Shown: in pieces, positions 15,632 through 27,801 of the stretch
Layout: each line of letters begins with the position of its first letter
Numbering within the stretch: position 1 is the stretch's first letter
Assembly (NCBI GenBank): GCA_016758965.1
Contig: JAEPRB010000022.1
Span: 248,001-312,000 of the forward strand
From: Circinella minor
Taxonomy: Eukaryota > Mucoromycota > Mucoromycetes > Mucorales > Lichtheimiaceae
Length of the DNA stretch: 64,000 nucleotides
Reading direction: 5' to 3'
The notes under the pieces: model-generated
What the model saw: only the letters and a program-made list of their open reading frames with translations
Told to the model about the DNA's origin: nothing
The model's database searches: none
Position numbers and translations under genes: made by a program

Positions 15632-18600
15632 ATGAATAATGAGGAATTATTTCTCCATGGACTGTCAACGTATACACCCCCATGTTTACGTTTAACGAAT
15701 TCAAACATGGAGCGCATTATTCATTTATTACCAACATTAGCCGATCGATACGAAGCATGCTTAATTCATCGTGTCTGGACAACAGCTGCTATGAATGTTC
15801 TTTGGGAATGTCCCTATTTTTCTAATGTAAACGCGGTTCGGGCTTTTATAAATACCATTCATACTTATAAGCGATTAGCATTGGTCGTTCGACATTTAAA
15901 CTTATGCTTGGACGTTGGTCCTGCGTGGCCACGTAACAACAGCAACAACGTCAGCGACAGCAACAACGACGACGATGATGATAATGATAAAGCGTTTGGA
16001 GCAACAACGTCACGACTTGTACTATATCAGCATGAGGTCTACAAAGAGAGCCCACTTACATCTCCTCACGTGATTATGACTGTATTACAACAATGCGAAC
16101 GAATCGACACGTTATCCATTTATGGATGGAAACTCGAAGCGACCCATTTACGTTTAATTGCTGCTTATCTTCCTCGGCTTCAATCTCTTCGGATCATTGG
16201 GTCATTAAATAAAACAACGGGTAGTAGCAACAACAAAGGTATTATTTTACCTCCACTTGTAGCTTCTAGTCTAAGTAAATTGCATCTGTATGCGGATTAT
16301 GTTGTTGTTCCATCACGTTACATGGAACTTGAAAGTTTACGAGTATCATTATCTCACTCGGATAGTTTAGAGAAACTTGTTTACGGCCATCAACACCCAT
16401 TGCAAAAGGTTCGTGAATTGATGTTGGGAAACGTTGGAGTATTAAAAGCGGATCACATGAAGGCGATTTTTCATATTTTTCCAAATATCACAAGACTTGC
16501 CATGGAGGATGCCAAACAACCGATTCCATATCTAAGTATTGTACAGTTGGAGTCACTAAGACATCTTATCATTCGTTCCATGATAGATGAAGTTTATGAC
16601 AATAATGACAAGCACAATGACAATGACAGTCACTTAATTCACGTAGGGAATAACTATAACGCCCATCATGAATGTGATACTGACGATGATATATCATATT
16701 ATCAAAGTCATTTAATCAGTATCTGTATCGAAAATTGCTACATTCAAAACAATCATTTCCAAAGATTTGTTTCCAATGTTGATCGTCTAACAAGAATAAT
16801 ATTACACAAATGCCCTTTATTAACCGATGATGCTTTGACACGGTTGTGCACTATCAAAACTATACCTTTGGAAGAATTAAAAATTGTTGAATGCATTTAT
16901 ATTGGTAACCCAACGGTACGAGCGTTAACTGAGTCAGCCATCATCTGTACTCTTCAAACTTTTGAAATGCGAAGTAATGGTTACTTGTATTTCAAGGATG
17001 TCTTCGATTTTATTACTACAGCTTCGTCGCACCAACTTTCCCATGTGGTAATAGCAGGATACCCAGACATAAGCATATCATTTTTGGGACAAGATTCCAT
17101 TGACGCAGATGTCATTTTAAATCAATCAAAAATACAATCGATTGTGCAACATGCTAGTGCTCCAAAAGACAGAACTTTGACAAGTATGCAAATAATAAAG
17201 CTAGCAAAAGCACTAGATATGGATGTACATTACTTGGAGGAATTGATGGAGCATATTCAGGTAATGTGTATTTCTTTTTATTTTTGCTTCTTTTTCTCTC
17301 TATATCTTCAGAAGAACAAAAAGTAGTCTCTCTATTAATTTGAGAACTTCCGCACGTTTATTACATCAGCTTGAAGATAATGAAAATGATGAATGTAATA
17401 ACGCCGTTAATTTACCACTTGATGCAAACGCTGACAAATACAACACTTATAAACATGGCAATAATAATCATAGTAATAATAATCATAGTAGTGAGGTGAC
17501 CAAGGCAAATGGTGAGTTTCATTTTTTTTAACATTATATGCCATATCATGAGTATGAATCTAAAATATACTTTGCTGTAGCAAAATTATCGCTGCTATCC
17601 TTCCAAAACTATCATGGTCAACAAAGCGAAGAAAAAATGGACATGAATGATTATAACCAATTGACTCATGAAAGGATTGAACCGGACATAATTCAGAAAA
17701 ATGATGTATATGAAGAAAACGACGACGATGGTGGTAGTGAGGATGATGAAAGCAGCGACGACGGCAACAATGAAAGTAATAATACCCAAAATATATATAT
17801 GAAATCAAGTGATTGCTCTGATTCTCTTTATAATGATACACAAGAAAAGGAACAACAATTACAACATGTAGAACGACAAGAAGAGCAGGAGCAAGAACAA
17901 CAGTTGCTATTATTACAAAATCAAAGTCAGAATCAATACCAATACCAATACCAATATCAACATAATCAATCACAACAACAGAAACAGTTGCAACAAGAAT
18001 ACCGAAAACAAGAAATAGAATTACCACAATATCATGAACAACAAAACCACCAACTCCAATATTATCAAGAAGATATTATAAAAAAGGACGAAGTAGGAGA
18101 CGAGCAAGAAAAGAAAAAGAACATTGAAAACAGAAATCGAGCCAACGATATACGCAACACACTTTACAACGGCAACAATTTGCCAAATTCGTCAGGTAGT
18201 TACTCTTCTAACATCAGACAACAAAACGGATGTTATAGCACTAGTAGCAGTAGGAGCAGCGGTGATATAAATGGTACAAATGATATTTCTGGTAATGGAA
18301 GTAGAAAAATACCTGATCTGGGAGGATGGGGTATGACATCTGATTTATCTTGGCTGCAAAATAACAACGACAACCAGTGTTCTGAGGAGAGCGCTTTGAA
18401 TTCATTACATCGATCAGTTGGTGGGCATTCCTATGAGCATGCTTGGAAACAAATCGCACACGAGTCTCCTATAGTAACAGCCAAGCAGACGAACGATAAC
18501 AGGATTGTACCAACTGCTGACGCTGGAGAGGGTTGGGGCACACCCAAAGCAAACATTTCTTGGAATGATGAGCGACTTTCATATGCACATGATGTCGTAG

Positions 18601-19169
18601 AAGAACATAAAAACATGACATTTTGGAATCAAGATGAAAACGGAGAGTGGGAAGAGCTATCAAATTCAAATATTAATTCTTCTAATGCCCCATCGTATCC
18701 ACCACCTTTGAGAATCAGAAGCAATCACACTACTACTTCAACACTGAGACCGTCTGTACAAAGAAGAAAATTATATAGATCAGAAAATTTACGTCTTCGA
18801 CCATCTTCAGCGTTCATACCAACAAGTCGACCGTTTCGTTTTGAAGCAAGAAATGTAAAAGTATCATCCCAAACATTACCAGTATTGTCGACATCAGCAC
18901 AACGCCAGCGAAGTGATGGAGGTGCTAATAAATGGGCTGCTTTCTCGGCTAGTCAAATGCAACAATCAGAAGCGAAAAAACAGAAACCTGCGACAGTTCA
19001 AGAAGAAGTGAAAGAATTGGAAATACCAGATCTTATAAACTTGGATTTGACGGATAATGATGATATGAATCAGCTAGTTCCCACTTATAAACCAACAACA
19101 GCAACAACATCATCAGATGTCGAACATGGAGATATCAAGTCTATTTCCTTGTTGCTCGACCTCCAATAA
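15632..19169 (+). CDS. F-box-like / leucine-rich-repeat protein with Asn/Gln-rich, Trp/Gly-containing tail
   Basis: Exon 1 (15632 to about 17265) encodes an N-terminal F-box-like helix set (MERIIHLLPTLADRYEACLI, then HRVWTTAAMNVLWECPYFSN) and irregular leucine-rich repeats (LSIYGWKLEATHLRLIAAYL; LESLRHLIIRSM; LTRIILHKCPLLTDDALTRL). F-box LRR proteins present substrates to SCF ubiquitin ligases. A short intron (17266-17311, donor GTGTAT) keeps phase into 17312-17511, and a second intron (17512-17580) leads to 17581-19169, giving about 1140 residues. The alternative donor GTAATG at 17261 fits no acceptor in phase. The tail is acidic, then poly-Gln, then has tryptophans beside Gly or acidic residues (GGWGMTSDLSW; GEGWGTPKANISW; NMTFWNQDENGEW; NKW). 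The first half is a confident call; the joining of tail to head is inferred from phase and could instead be two genes. Confidence 0.6.
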
Positions 19170-19645
19170 GATTCTTAACAGTCTGTTATTTAGTATCTCT
19201 CTCTAATTCAGCATTAGCTTGGTAATTGTTAATCTCGTTTGTATCCACAGAATGCTTATCTATTTCTCTGGTATATACATAAGCACATTAATAAAATATA
19301 CCCATTGTTTTAGAGAGATACGTATCAAATTTACATTCGCTGACTCATATTCATGTATAATATAACAAACTGAATAATATGATTTGGATAACAAGTAAAG
19401 CACTTTACTAGGCTGTTATTTCTTTTTTTTTGTCACAATAGCATTAATAAAACTAATAATAGTACATGATTAGATAATCCAATCTCATAAATAAATGTGT
19501 ATTCATTTTAATGGAGCAAATGGAAGGGATATCAAAAAGTGATAGTGACCAGTGGGAGTAGAAAGATAAAAAAAATAGGTGTTTAAGAATTCTATAAGAA
19601 ATCAACGGAATATAGTAATAATAACTATTGTAACAACTGTCCATT
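19170..19645. other. convergent 3' intergenic region
   Basis: 476 bases between the converging F-box/LRR gene and the PPPDE-Trx-PUL gene. It is AT-rich, with no ORF of coding character. AATAAA-like words on both strands may serve the two 3' ends. Confidence 0.5.
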
Positions 19646-22289
19646 TTATGCTAATGATACACTGCTTTCTACAAGCAATAAAACTTCTCGTGCCAAACTA
19701 GATACTTTAGATGTTGTAATAATTTTATCTGTCTTTTTGGCGTCCAACATATCTTTGATTTCCAATGCAGACAGCAAATCGGCAATCGAAGATGACTGTG
19801 TAGGTGCAAGAAATAAAAACTTCGCAATGGCGGCCAATAGGCGGTGAATTACTTCTTCGTCGGTCTCTTTTGATAAGTCATCCATAATGGCACTTATAAT
19901 TTCAATTTGCCAATCATCATCTTCTTGTTCTGCCATACCCTCTAAATAACCATCTTCTTTTTCTTTTTTTAACCGTTCATCGGCGACAACAGTTGAACAA
20001 TTAAATGCCAAAGAGGCAGCTGTTTGTCGCACTTGACTATCGTTTGATAATAAACTGCTGACAAGTAATTGTGTGAGAGATGCACGCGATTCTGTGGCTG
20101 CTGGTAGGGTTGATGTAAAATAGGTAGTTACGAGTATATTATGAGCAAACAAGTTGCATGCCTAGAATTATATAAAAAATAATTATTCATTTTCATTTAT
20201 ACAAATATGTTGTTAGTTTATAGATCGTATCCTAGTGTTATTCATTCTTTCTTTTCTCCTTTCTTACCACACGTAAAGTCATTAACAATGTTGCTTTTGG
20301 CACATTTTCTTGTTTGTATCCATTCTCAATTATTCGTACAAGTTGTGAGCCTAACTTATAAGTTAGCCTAAGAGATACACATAGTTCCTGTGATTGATAA
20401 TAACTTACAGTTATTCAAGTAATGTTCTGAAGCTATCTTCGTAGCAAACAATGTTCTGAAAATATCAAGAAGTGGGAATTGATGATCCAACGGTAACTTA
20501 ACCAACATAGTATCTAGAATGGAAATATTGTAAATATAAGACCCCTTCCATTATTTTTCTCTCTTTTTTCACTCGATTTTTTGTCTAACCTATAAAAGAA
20601 CTCCATTGTCCCATATCTATCGGAATACTGGAATTCAATACCACTTTTTTGCTTTGCTCAAGAATATTTTGATCTTGTTCGCTAAGTTTAATACCATCTT
20701 GATCCAAAAATGATTTTAGTTTATTGTAAATCATCTCCACTTTTCCGGGTGTATTATATAACACTGGTTTATTCGGAAGGTCCAAAACACATCGTAATTG
20801 GTGAATCTTTCGATGGGGGTGAGCTAAGTGAACAATATATATATATAATTGATGTCAGTGTTGCCATTAATAAATCATCTTTGTCATACTTATACAAACT
20901 TACGCGGATAGGCTGTAAATAGCAATAGGTTGACAGAACTTTCCAATTCGGCATAGCTTGCTCCACGGAATTCAGAAAACTAATATAAGGATCGTTTCAA
21001 AAAATTGTTAATCTATTGTTCATGTATTATTTTTCATTCAATCCACCTTTCATACCTTATCACCGTTATGGAAAAGCATAAATGTAGGGGTTGCTCGAAT
21101 ACCGAAGTTCTGAGCGGCGTCAAAGGCGATACCCGTATCCACTGTAACACCCATCAATTTGATCTTGGTACTGCTCGAATTATTTTTATCTTGTACTAGT
21201 CGTTCAAAATCAGGTTTAATCGTTCTGCATGGGGGACATGTCGCTGATGTGAAAAATACAACAACGGCTTTGTATGATTGAATCCATTGTCTCAATTGAG
21301 ATAGATTAGGTGCTGTCTGTAAAGGTGATGGTTGATTATCCGCTGGTTGTGGTGCAGCTGATAAAGCAGCAGATGATATGTCACGAAGAATATTTTGTTG
21401 CGCCAGTGTAGGTGTTGCTCCAGCTCCAGTTGGTGGTTGCTGTTCTTGTGGAGGTGCTAATCGTGATTGTCCAAACATTCCTTCGATCATAGGGCGTATA
21501 GATTGGCCAAAAGGTCTGTATGAAGATATGTCATTTTTCAACATCTAAATCCGACTGATAAACTGATATATTGTTATGCTTAATCTAGATATGCACTTAC
21601 GTGTTCAAAAAATCTGCTGGAAGATCGCTAATATGCTGAGGAATGTTTCTACCAGTTAAGAACTGACAGAGACTGTTGGAAAACGTGTTACAATTAAAAT
21701 CGAGTAGATGATATTTCTCCGCCCTGTATACAATTTACAGAAGCTTAATACACAAAATGTAACATAATCGAAATGTGCGTTATAAAATATTCATTGGTCG
21801 GTACAATCGGTTTTAATTTTTTGATTCTTACGTGAAAACACTTCGTTGACTATCAATATATTCGACGACAACTTCTTCAGGTAAATACGTCTCTCCCATA
21901 TCAATCACTTCTAATGGCGGTCCGAGATGTGTTGTACCTAAATATTATTGTTTGTTTTTTTATATAAACTTTTCTTGTTCGATATGATTATTCATCCATT
22001 TTTGCTTAGTTACCTGGAGGTGAGGATAGAATGCCTTGACCATAATAAAACTCATGACCATAAAGTACAACGGCAGTATGCCAGATGCCATCTGTAAAAA
22101 AAAACAGAGTAGAATATGCGTCACAATTAGTAACAACATTGTTTTTGAATAATTTCGAAGTTGAAAAGGTGATGATCCTCTCTCTTTTCTTTTAATACCT
22201 ATTTGTCTGCCTGTCAACGACATTGACATTTGTCTTGCCAAACCATTTGACAAATCGTAAACGTATAGTTTCACTGATTCTCCTGACAT
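19646..22289 (-). CDS. PPPDE (DeSI-like) - thioredoxin - PUL domain protein
   Basis: Ten exons (22289-22199, 22091-22014, 21937-21832, 21723-21601, 21515-21056, 20979-20904, 20823-20590, 20513-20409, 20350-20268, 20161-19646) encode about 623 residues. Residues 1-135 are a PPPDE cysteine isopeptidase domain with VKLYVYDLSNG, the catalytic His35 in DGIWHTAVV and Cys103 in DFNCNTFSN; such enzymes remove SUMO or ubiquitin. Residues about 200-290 form a thioredoxin domain with active site CPPC (226-229) and the cis-Pro motif ATPTFMLFHNGDKV. Residues about 310-623 form a PUL domain, the Armadillo-like fold that in Ufd3/PLAA binds Cdc48/p97. The combination suggests a redox-linked deconjugating enzyme tied to Cdc48, but that role is inferred. 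The same three-domain order occurs in other fungi as far as I know. Exon 8/9 acceptor choice (GTTAG before GC) was decided by phase. Confidence 0.88.
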
Positions 22290-25200
22290 TGTTATTTGAT
22301 GAAAGAATTCAAGAGAGGAAAGAGATATTGAGTGACGTTTTTTTATTACGCGTTCTCTCCTTTATTGGCAAACACCCTTGGGTTTCTAGAACTTTGCCAT
22401 TTTCAGGATATTAAAAAATGACAACTTTTTTCTTTCACATGATTTGTTTCAACAGAACTTAAAATTAATACATTTAGGTAAATACATGCATTCCATAAAT
22501 TTTACAAGGGCATATGGATATATATAGCTCTTTAGGATACGATGGTTATATTTTATGACTTCATTGTAAAAATGAAAAAAAAAACAGAATTTGAAAGCAA
22601 ACGGGAAAGGAAAACAATTAATTAAGCTTTCTGCCAAGTAATAAAAATGCTATAGAAAAGCCCATCGACATAAAAACATATATTATTGGTCGCTGTCTCC
22701 TGTTCTCATCACTATTCTTTGGATGACAACGATTTTTTGTTACCTTGGAGGTGAGAAGGTAGCACAAAGCATAAAGGAGCCAATAAGTGATTCAATGATT
22801 TATGGGTTGACCCACAAAAAAAGGCGAGAAATTAACATTTTTATACATAAGCATGGTGATGATACTGTAACTACTAACGTATATGTTTTACGTGTGAAAA
22901 AAAAATAGCAGCAGTAGTTAAATATATATTAATCATCCAAGTATGCAATTACTTTAGTCAGCTTTTAAAAAGAATCGTAGTCTTAGAAATCATATATTGA
23001 GATGTAAACAGTTTATATAACGGATGTGCTCACTACGGATGTATCCCATTATTACTAATATATTAACGACTGATAAGAAAAAGAGATAAACAGCTGTCGC
23101 TCTTCTATTTATAACAAAAGAACTTTTTTGCTGTTTTGCTTTAAAAATCACCCTTCTTCGTCGATTTACCTTATTATTTAGTAGTTGAGTTTTTCAACAA
23201 TAATCCCAACTAGTTTTTTCCATTTATCCCCAACAGTAATGAATATTCTATTATGAGAACAGATACTTATTGAAAAAGCTGATGGCATCCTTATATCAAT
23301 TATAATCAATTTTGTGATAAATTACTTTATGTTTCCTTTTTTCGCTTTACCAACTATTTCGCGGAGATGTAGATACTTTGCGCGAGGTAGCCCTCATTTG
23401 AACAGATAAGTTACAATGAGTATGTTCAAAAAAAAGATTGTGTTAAATGTGAAGATCCATTATTCAACTGAGTACTGGGTGATACAGAAAATACTAACCT
23501 CGCAGTACACATTCCTTTTTTATAACGAAGGTACAGCTTAATGCTTTGAATATGCACCTCGCGAGAAATATAAGTTGAGCACTGTATAATATTCATAATA
23601 TGCCTTTATAATCTTTATTACCTTTTAGTAAGTATCATATATGTTCTTTTTGATTATAATATCTATATATCCGGTATATTTGTACATATCAAAACTGATA
23701 TTCAAAAGTATCACAGACAGTTTTAATGTTTCCTTAAAAGTGCACGGTTCGTTTTTCTTTTTTTTTTTTTTTATCTATATCATGATAAGTTTTATCTTTC
23801 CTCAAAAAAGTAATGGTACAAAAAATTGTGCGTTCTTGTGTGAGAAATATACCCCAAAATATCTTATCTGCAATAAATTTTCTAATAGTTATAAAATACC
23901 AAACACCAACTCCAAACAATAAAAATACTTTCCTTAATAGCTATATATCATTTATGGAACGAAAATTATTGTGACAGTGTAATATCACGTGCATAGATAT
24001 AAATTAAGAAGGCCATACGACCCAGCTATATAGCACACACCTCAATGAAGGTTTTAATGTAAATCTTCACCTCAACTTGTTTTCTTTTCTTTAATTCCCG
24101 ATATAAATTCATTCTGTGTAAAATCATACTAACATCTTCATATATTAATTGACTGTCTCGAGAAATGGGTAAAAGTGATCCTAAAGCTGCTAGTTCAATA
24201 TACTTTAAAGGAAGAGCTACAACAGAAGCGGTGGATAAATAAAAAAGAAAGGTTCTTCGTTCGGTTCGGGTTTATCGGGAAGATCCTGCCTGTATAAGTG
24301 GTTATGGAAGAAAAAGAAGTAATTTAAAAGCCGATCTGAAACCTTTCCTCAAAAGTAGTTCAAGGACCAAAGGAAAAAAAAAGTCAAAAAATTAAAAAAT
24401 AAATAAACATACTATACAATAGAAATATATTCTAAATCATCCGATATTTTTTTTACCGTTTCTTCTACTCTTGTTTTCTACAGCTACAATGTGTGAGTAA
24501 CATAGCAGTATACTATATTGAGTGATTTGCAGGGGCCTGTACCACTAGTCAATTAAATGTTTTTTTTCTGAGCTGAAGACGAAATCAGAAGGTTGGTTAT
24601 TAAGAAATGACATAAAATGGGGACACGATTATTACACTTGTGTATAATAAAAGTCACTAGAAAATTAAAAAAAAATGAATTCTCTACTTTAATCCCTTTT
24701 TTTTTAAAAAAAAAAAAAGTAACAGCTATAAAATTGTATTTTTGAGTATATTGATTTGTGCTTATCATAAAATAAAATCATATCAATTATCACAAGAAAT
24801 CCTAAAAAAGATAACAAGTATTATTATGTAGAGCTTATAAACATTGGAGGGTGGATAAGACAATAGAAACCACATGTCTTTATCGAGCATTGTACAACCT
24901 CGCCTGCTTCTACAAAAAAAACATATTTATTTTAAAAAGAGGAGTTTTTTTTATGCAGAGAAATCGAAATACTATGTATAAATGTTGCATCACGCGCATG
25001 TGCAAAAATTTACTATTGATAACAGTGCTAAACTATTACAGGGATTTAATACACTACTACACAGGTACACCAACACATAACCAACCAACAAACTTAGGAG
25101 AAAAAGACAAAATGAAAAAAGGCGGCTTGTTTAATAAACCAAACACAGCAAAGTCCAGTGATGTCGGACAATCACTTATCTCATTGGTTTATCGGAGAGT

Positions 25201-25435
25201 ACATGACAACATATTGAGGCAAAAACGATAGAGATTTTGGAAAGGAAAAGTTTTCTGAGTCGTAAAACATTAAAAAGAAAACCAGAAGGAACTGATAATT
25301 TAGATCCGTAGGTTTCCTTTCCTCCAACAACTTTTTTTGTCACAAAAAAAAAAGAGGGTGCTTTTCCCTCCCAACCCCCTCACTTATTTAACAAACGCTA
25401 CTCAACAACTTAAACTTTTATAAACAAAACGAAAT
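22290..25435. other. 3.1 kb intergenic region, no supported gene
   Basis: This lies between two divergent genes and is very AT-rich. A GTG-start frame at 24851-25231 and other short frames lack homology and codon character. One tiny frame at 24165-24242 is listed separately. 25250-25435 contains the leader of the purine permease. I saw no tRNA B-box, snoRNA or repeat array. Confidence 0.5.
24165..24322 (+). pseudogene. possible small degraded ORF
   Basis: An ATG at 24165 opens 25 codons (MGKSDPKAASSIYFKGRATT..) with unusually gene-like codons for this desert, then stops at 24240-24242. The +1 frame continues immediately with a Gly/Ser/Lys-rich stretch (KKGSSFGSGLSGR..) to a stop at 24322. 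It could be a frameshifted relic of a small gene or chance. I do not recognise the product. Confidence 0.15.
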
Positions 25436-27801
25436 ATGTCTTGGGCTGATACGATTAATACAAAAATCGCCCAGTCCTTTGTTGGAAGATACTTCCAACT
25501 AGATGGTTCGGGTGCCTACAGAGAACGTAAAGGCACTCGCTTTTTAACTGAATTGCGCGCTGGAGCTACAACTTTTTTTGCGATGGTACGAATTATTTAC
25601 GAATACAAAAAAATTTACGACGAACATAAACGATATTTTTACGACCAGTATCGAGATTCTCATCTATCATGTATTGTATATATTTAGGCTTACATTATTT
25701 CTGTCAATGCTTCAATTATCAGTGAATCCGGTGGTCATTGTGTTTGTGAAAGCACACCCGAGGACCCTGTTTGCGATCATAACACCGATTACTTGAACTG
25801 TATTTTCAGTATGAAATTAGATATGATTATGGCTACTGCTTGTATTGCCATGATTGCTTCCGTTCTTATTGGTGTATTTGCTAATCTTCCACTAGGTCTT
25901 GCTCCTGGGTAAACAAAAAAGAAAAAAAATTAGAAAAAAAAATTACCGCTTCCTATTTCCATTTTTGTAAATACTAATGAGCTTAAATTTTCCCACTCTA
26001 TTTATTTAATTTCTATCATATAGTATGGGTCTTAATGCTTACTTTACTTACAACGTCGTCGGATATCATGGCACTGGTAATACTCCTTATAAAGTTGCAT
26101 TAGCAGCGGTATTGATTGAAGGATGTATTTTCTTCTTATTATCTGTGTTTGGTATCCGTCAATGGCTTGCTCGAATCATTCCCATGAGTATCAAGGTTGC
26201 TATGGGCTGTGGTATTGGCTTGTACCTTTGCTTCATTGGTCTTCAATCATCTGCTGGTATCGGTCTTGTTGGCTTAGATACATCGACATTAGTTTCTTTA
26301 GGTAAATATATGTCAAAAAATTAGAAACTCAAATTGATAGAAGGGACTCCCATTTATTTTTATTTTTACTAATTACTCTTTTTGTTTATCGTACCTGTAG
26401 GTGCTTGTCCTGATTGGGCTAAAGATGAATTGGGTGCCTGTACCGGCCACACTATGGAATCCCCTACCACTTGGATGGGTATTCTTGGTTTGATCATTAT
26501 GGTTATCTTGATGATGTACCGAGTTCCCGGAGCCATTTTGATTGGTATTGTGTTTATCTCCATTACCTCTTGGCCTCGTGTCAACGCTGTCACCTATTTC
26601 CCCTACACTGAAGTCGGTAACACTATGTTTGACTACTTTAAGAAGGTTGTTACGATCCATCCGCTCGATAAGTATGTATTGTTTTCTACCTTCCTTCCTC
26701 ATAGCACTTATAGATATATATTTTTTGTATATCAAAGGTCTGTATGTAACTAACTAAAAAAAATTATCTTTCTTAGTGTCATGGCTCAATTTGAATTCGA
26801 TCTTACCTCTCGAGAAATTTGGATTGCTTTGGTCACTTTCTTGGTATGTTATAATCTATTTATACAATAGAAAATTAAAAAGATCTAAAAGAAGTAGCTT
26901 TACTAATAAACAAACTTGTATATAGTACGTCGATATTCTTGATACTACAGGTACCATGTACTCCATGGCTCGTTATGGTGGTTTCACTGACAAGAGTGGT
27001 GATTTCGAACATTCTACTGCTGCTTTCATGTCTGATGCTATCAGTGTTATTGTCGGTGCATGCTTTGGTAGTTCTCCTTGTACAGCTTTTGTCGAATCCG
27101 GCGCTGGTATCGCCGAAGGTGGTCGTACTGGTATTACAGCCATTGCTGTTGCTTTTGGATTCTTCATTTCGATTTTTTTCTCACCTATTTTTGCTTCGTT
27201 CCCACCATGGGTAAGTGCATAATGATATTATTATTATTTTGTATTCTCTTGTTATCTATCTTATGAATATTAACGGCTATTCTAACGTTTTATTTACTTT
27301 CAGGCTACTGGTCCTGCATTAATCATTGTAGGAAGTATGATGTTGGCAGGTGTTCGTAACATTAATTGGGATTATCCTGGTGATGCTATTCCTGCCTTTA
27401 TCACTATCACCGTTATGCCATTCACTTATTCTATCGCTTATGGTCTTATTGGTGGTATTATTAGTTACGTCATCATCAACGGTGTTATTTATCTTATTGA
27501 TAAGGCTTCATTTGGACGTATTCGTCCTGATTATTCACTGCGCGAAAACTGGTGGACTGCTGCGCTCAGCCGCTCATTTTTCCCTCACTGGATTCGCTAT
27601 CTTTACTGTAAGGCAGTGGGTCGACCTATTCCTTGGCACGAAGACGAATATGATTTCGGTTCTGATGATGAAAAGGATGATGAGCATCCATCTGCAGTAG
27701 TTGTTGGTGGTGAAAGTATTCATGATGGAATGTCAGCCAATGATATGTCTGTTTTAAACCATCAACGATATCATGAAAAGGGAGAATTATATGAGCCCTA
27801 A
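25436..27801 (+). CDS. AzgA-family purine (hypoxanthine/adenine/guanine) permease
   Basis: Seven exons (25436-25585, 25688-25908, 26024-26301, 26401-26671, 26777-26843, 26926-27210, 27304-27801) encode about 589 residues. AzgA proteins are plasma-membrane H+ symporters for purine bases, of the NAT/NCS2-related fold. Family strings are RYFQLDGSGAYRERKGTRFLTELRAGATTFFAMAYI at the start, PLGLAPGMGLNAYFTYNVVG (first substrate motif), KVAMGCGIGLYLCFIGLQ, YVDILDTTGTMYSMARYGGF and GSSPCTAFVESGAGIAEGGRTG, followed by paired hydrophobic helices (AIAVAFGFFISIFFSPIFA; GPALIIVGSMML; FAYSI-like SIAYGLIGGIISYVIINGVIY). The C-terminal tail is hydrophilic and acidic. An extra Cys-rich loop (HCVCESTPEDPVCDHNTDYL, about 63-83) follows the first helix. 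Length fits the family (about 580). All phases agree. Confidence 0.95.

Noticed and set aside
23340..23600. GC-richer patches (GCGCGAGG, CCTCGCGAG) in the 23 kb gap, considered as a possible RNA gene or element ends
   Set aside because: The short words do not pair into a consistent structure, no tRNA boxes are present and no target duplication was found.
24851..25231. 126-codon + strand frame in the 22-25 kb gap
   Set aside because: It opens with GTG rather than ATG, has no recognisable family, AT-driven composition and no splice context.
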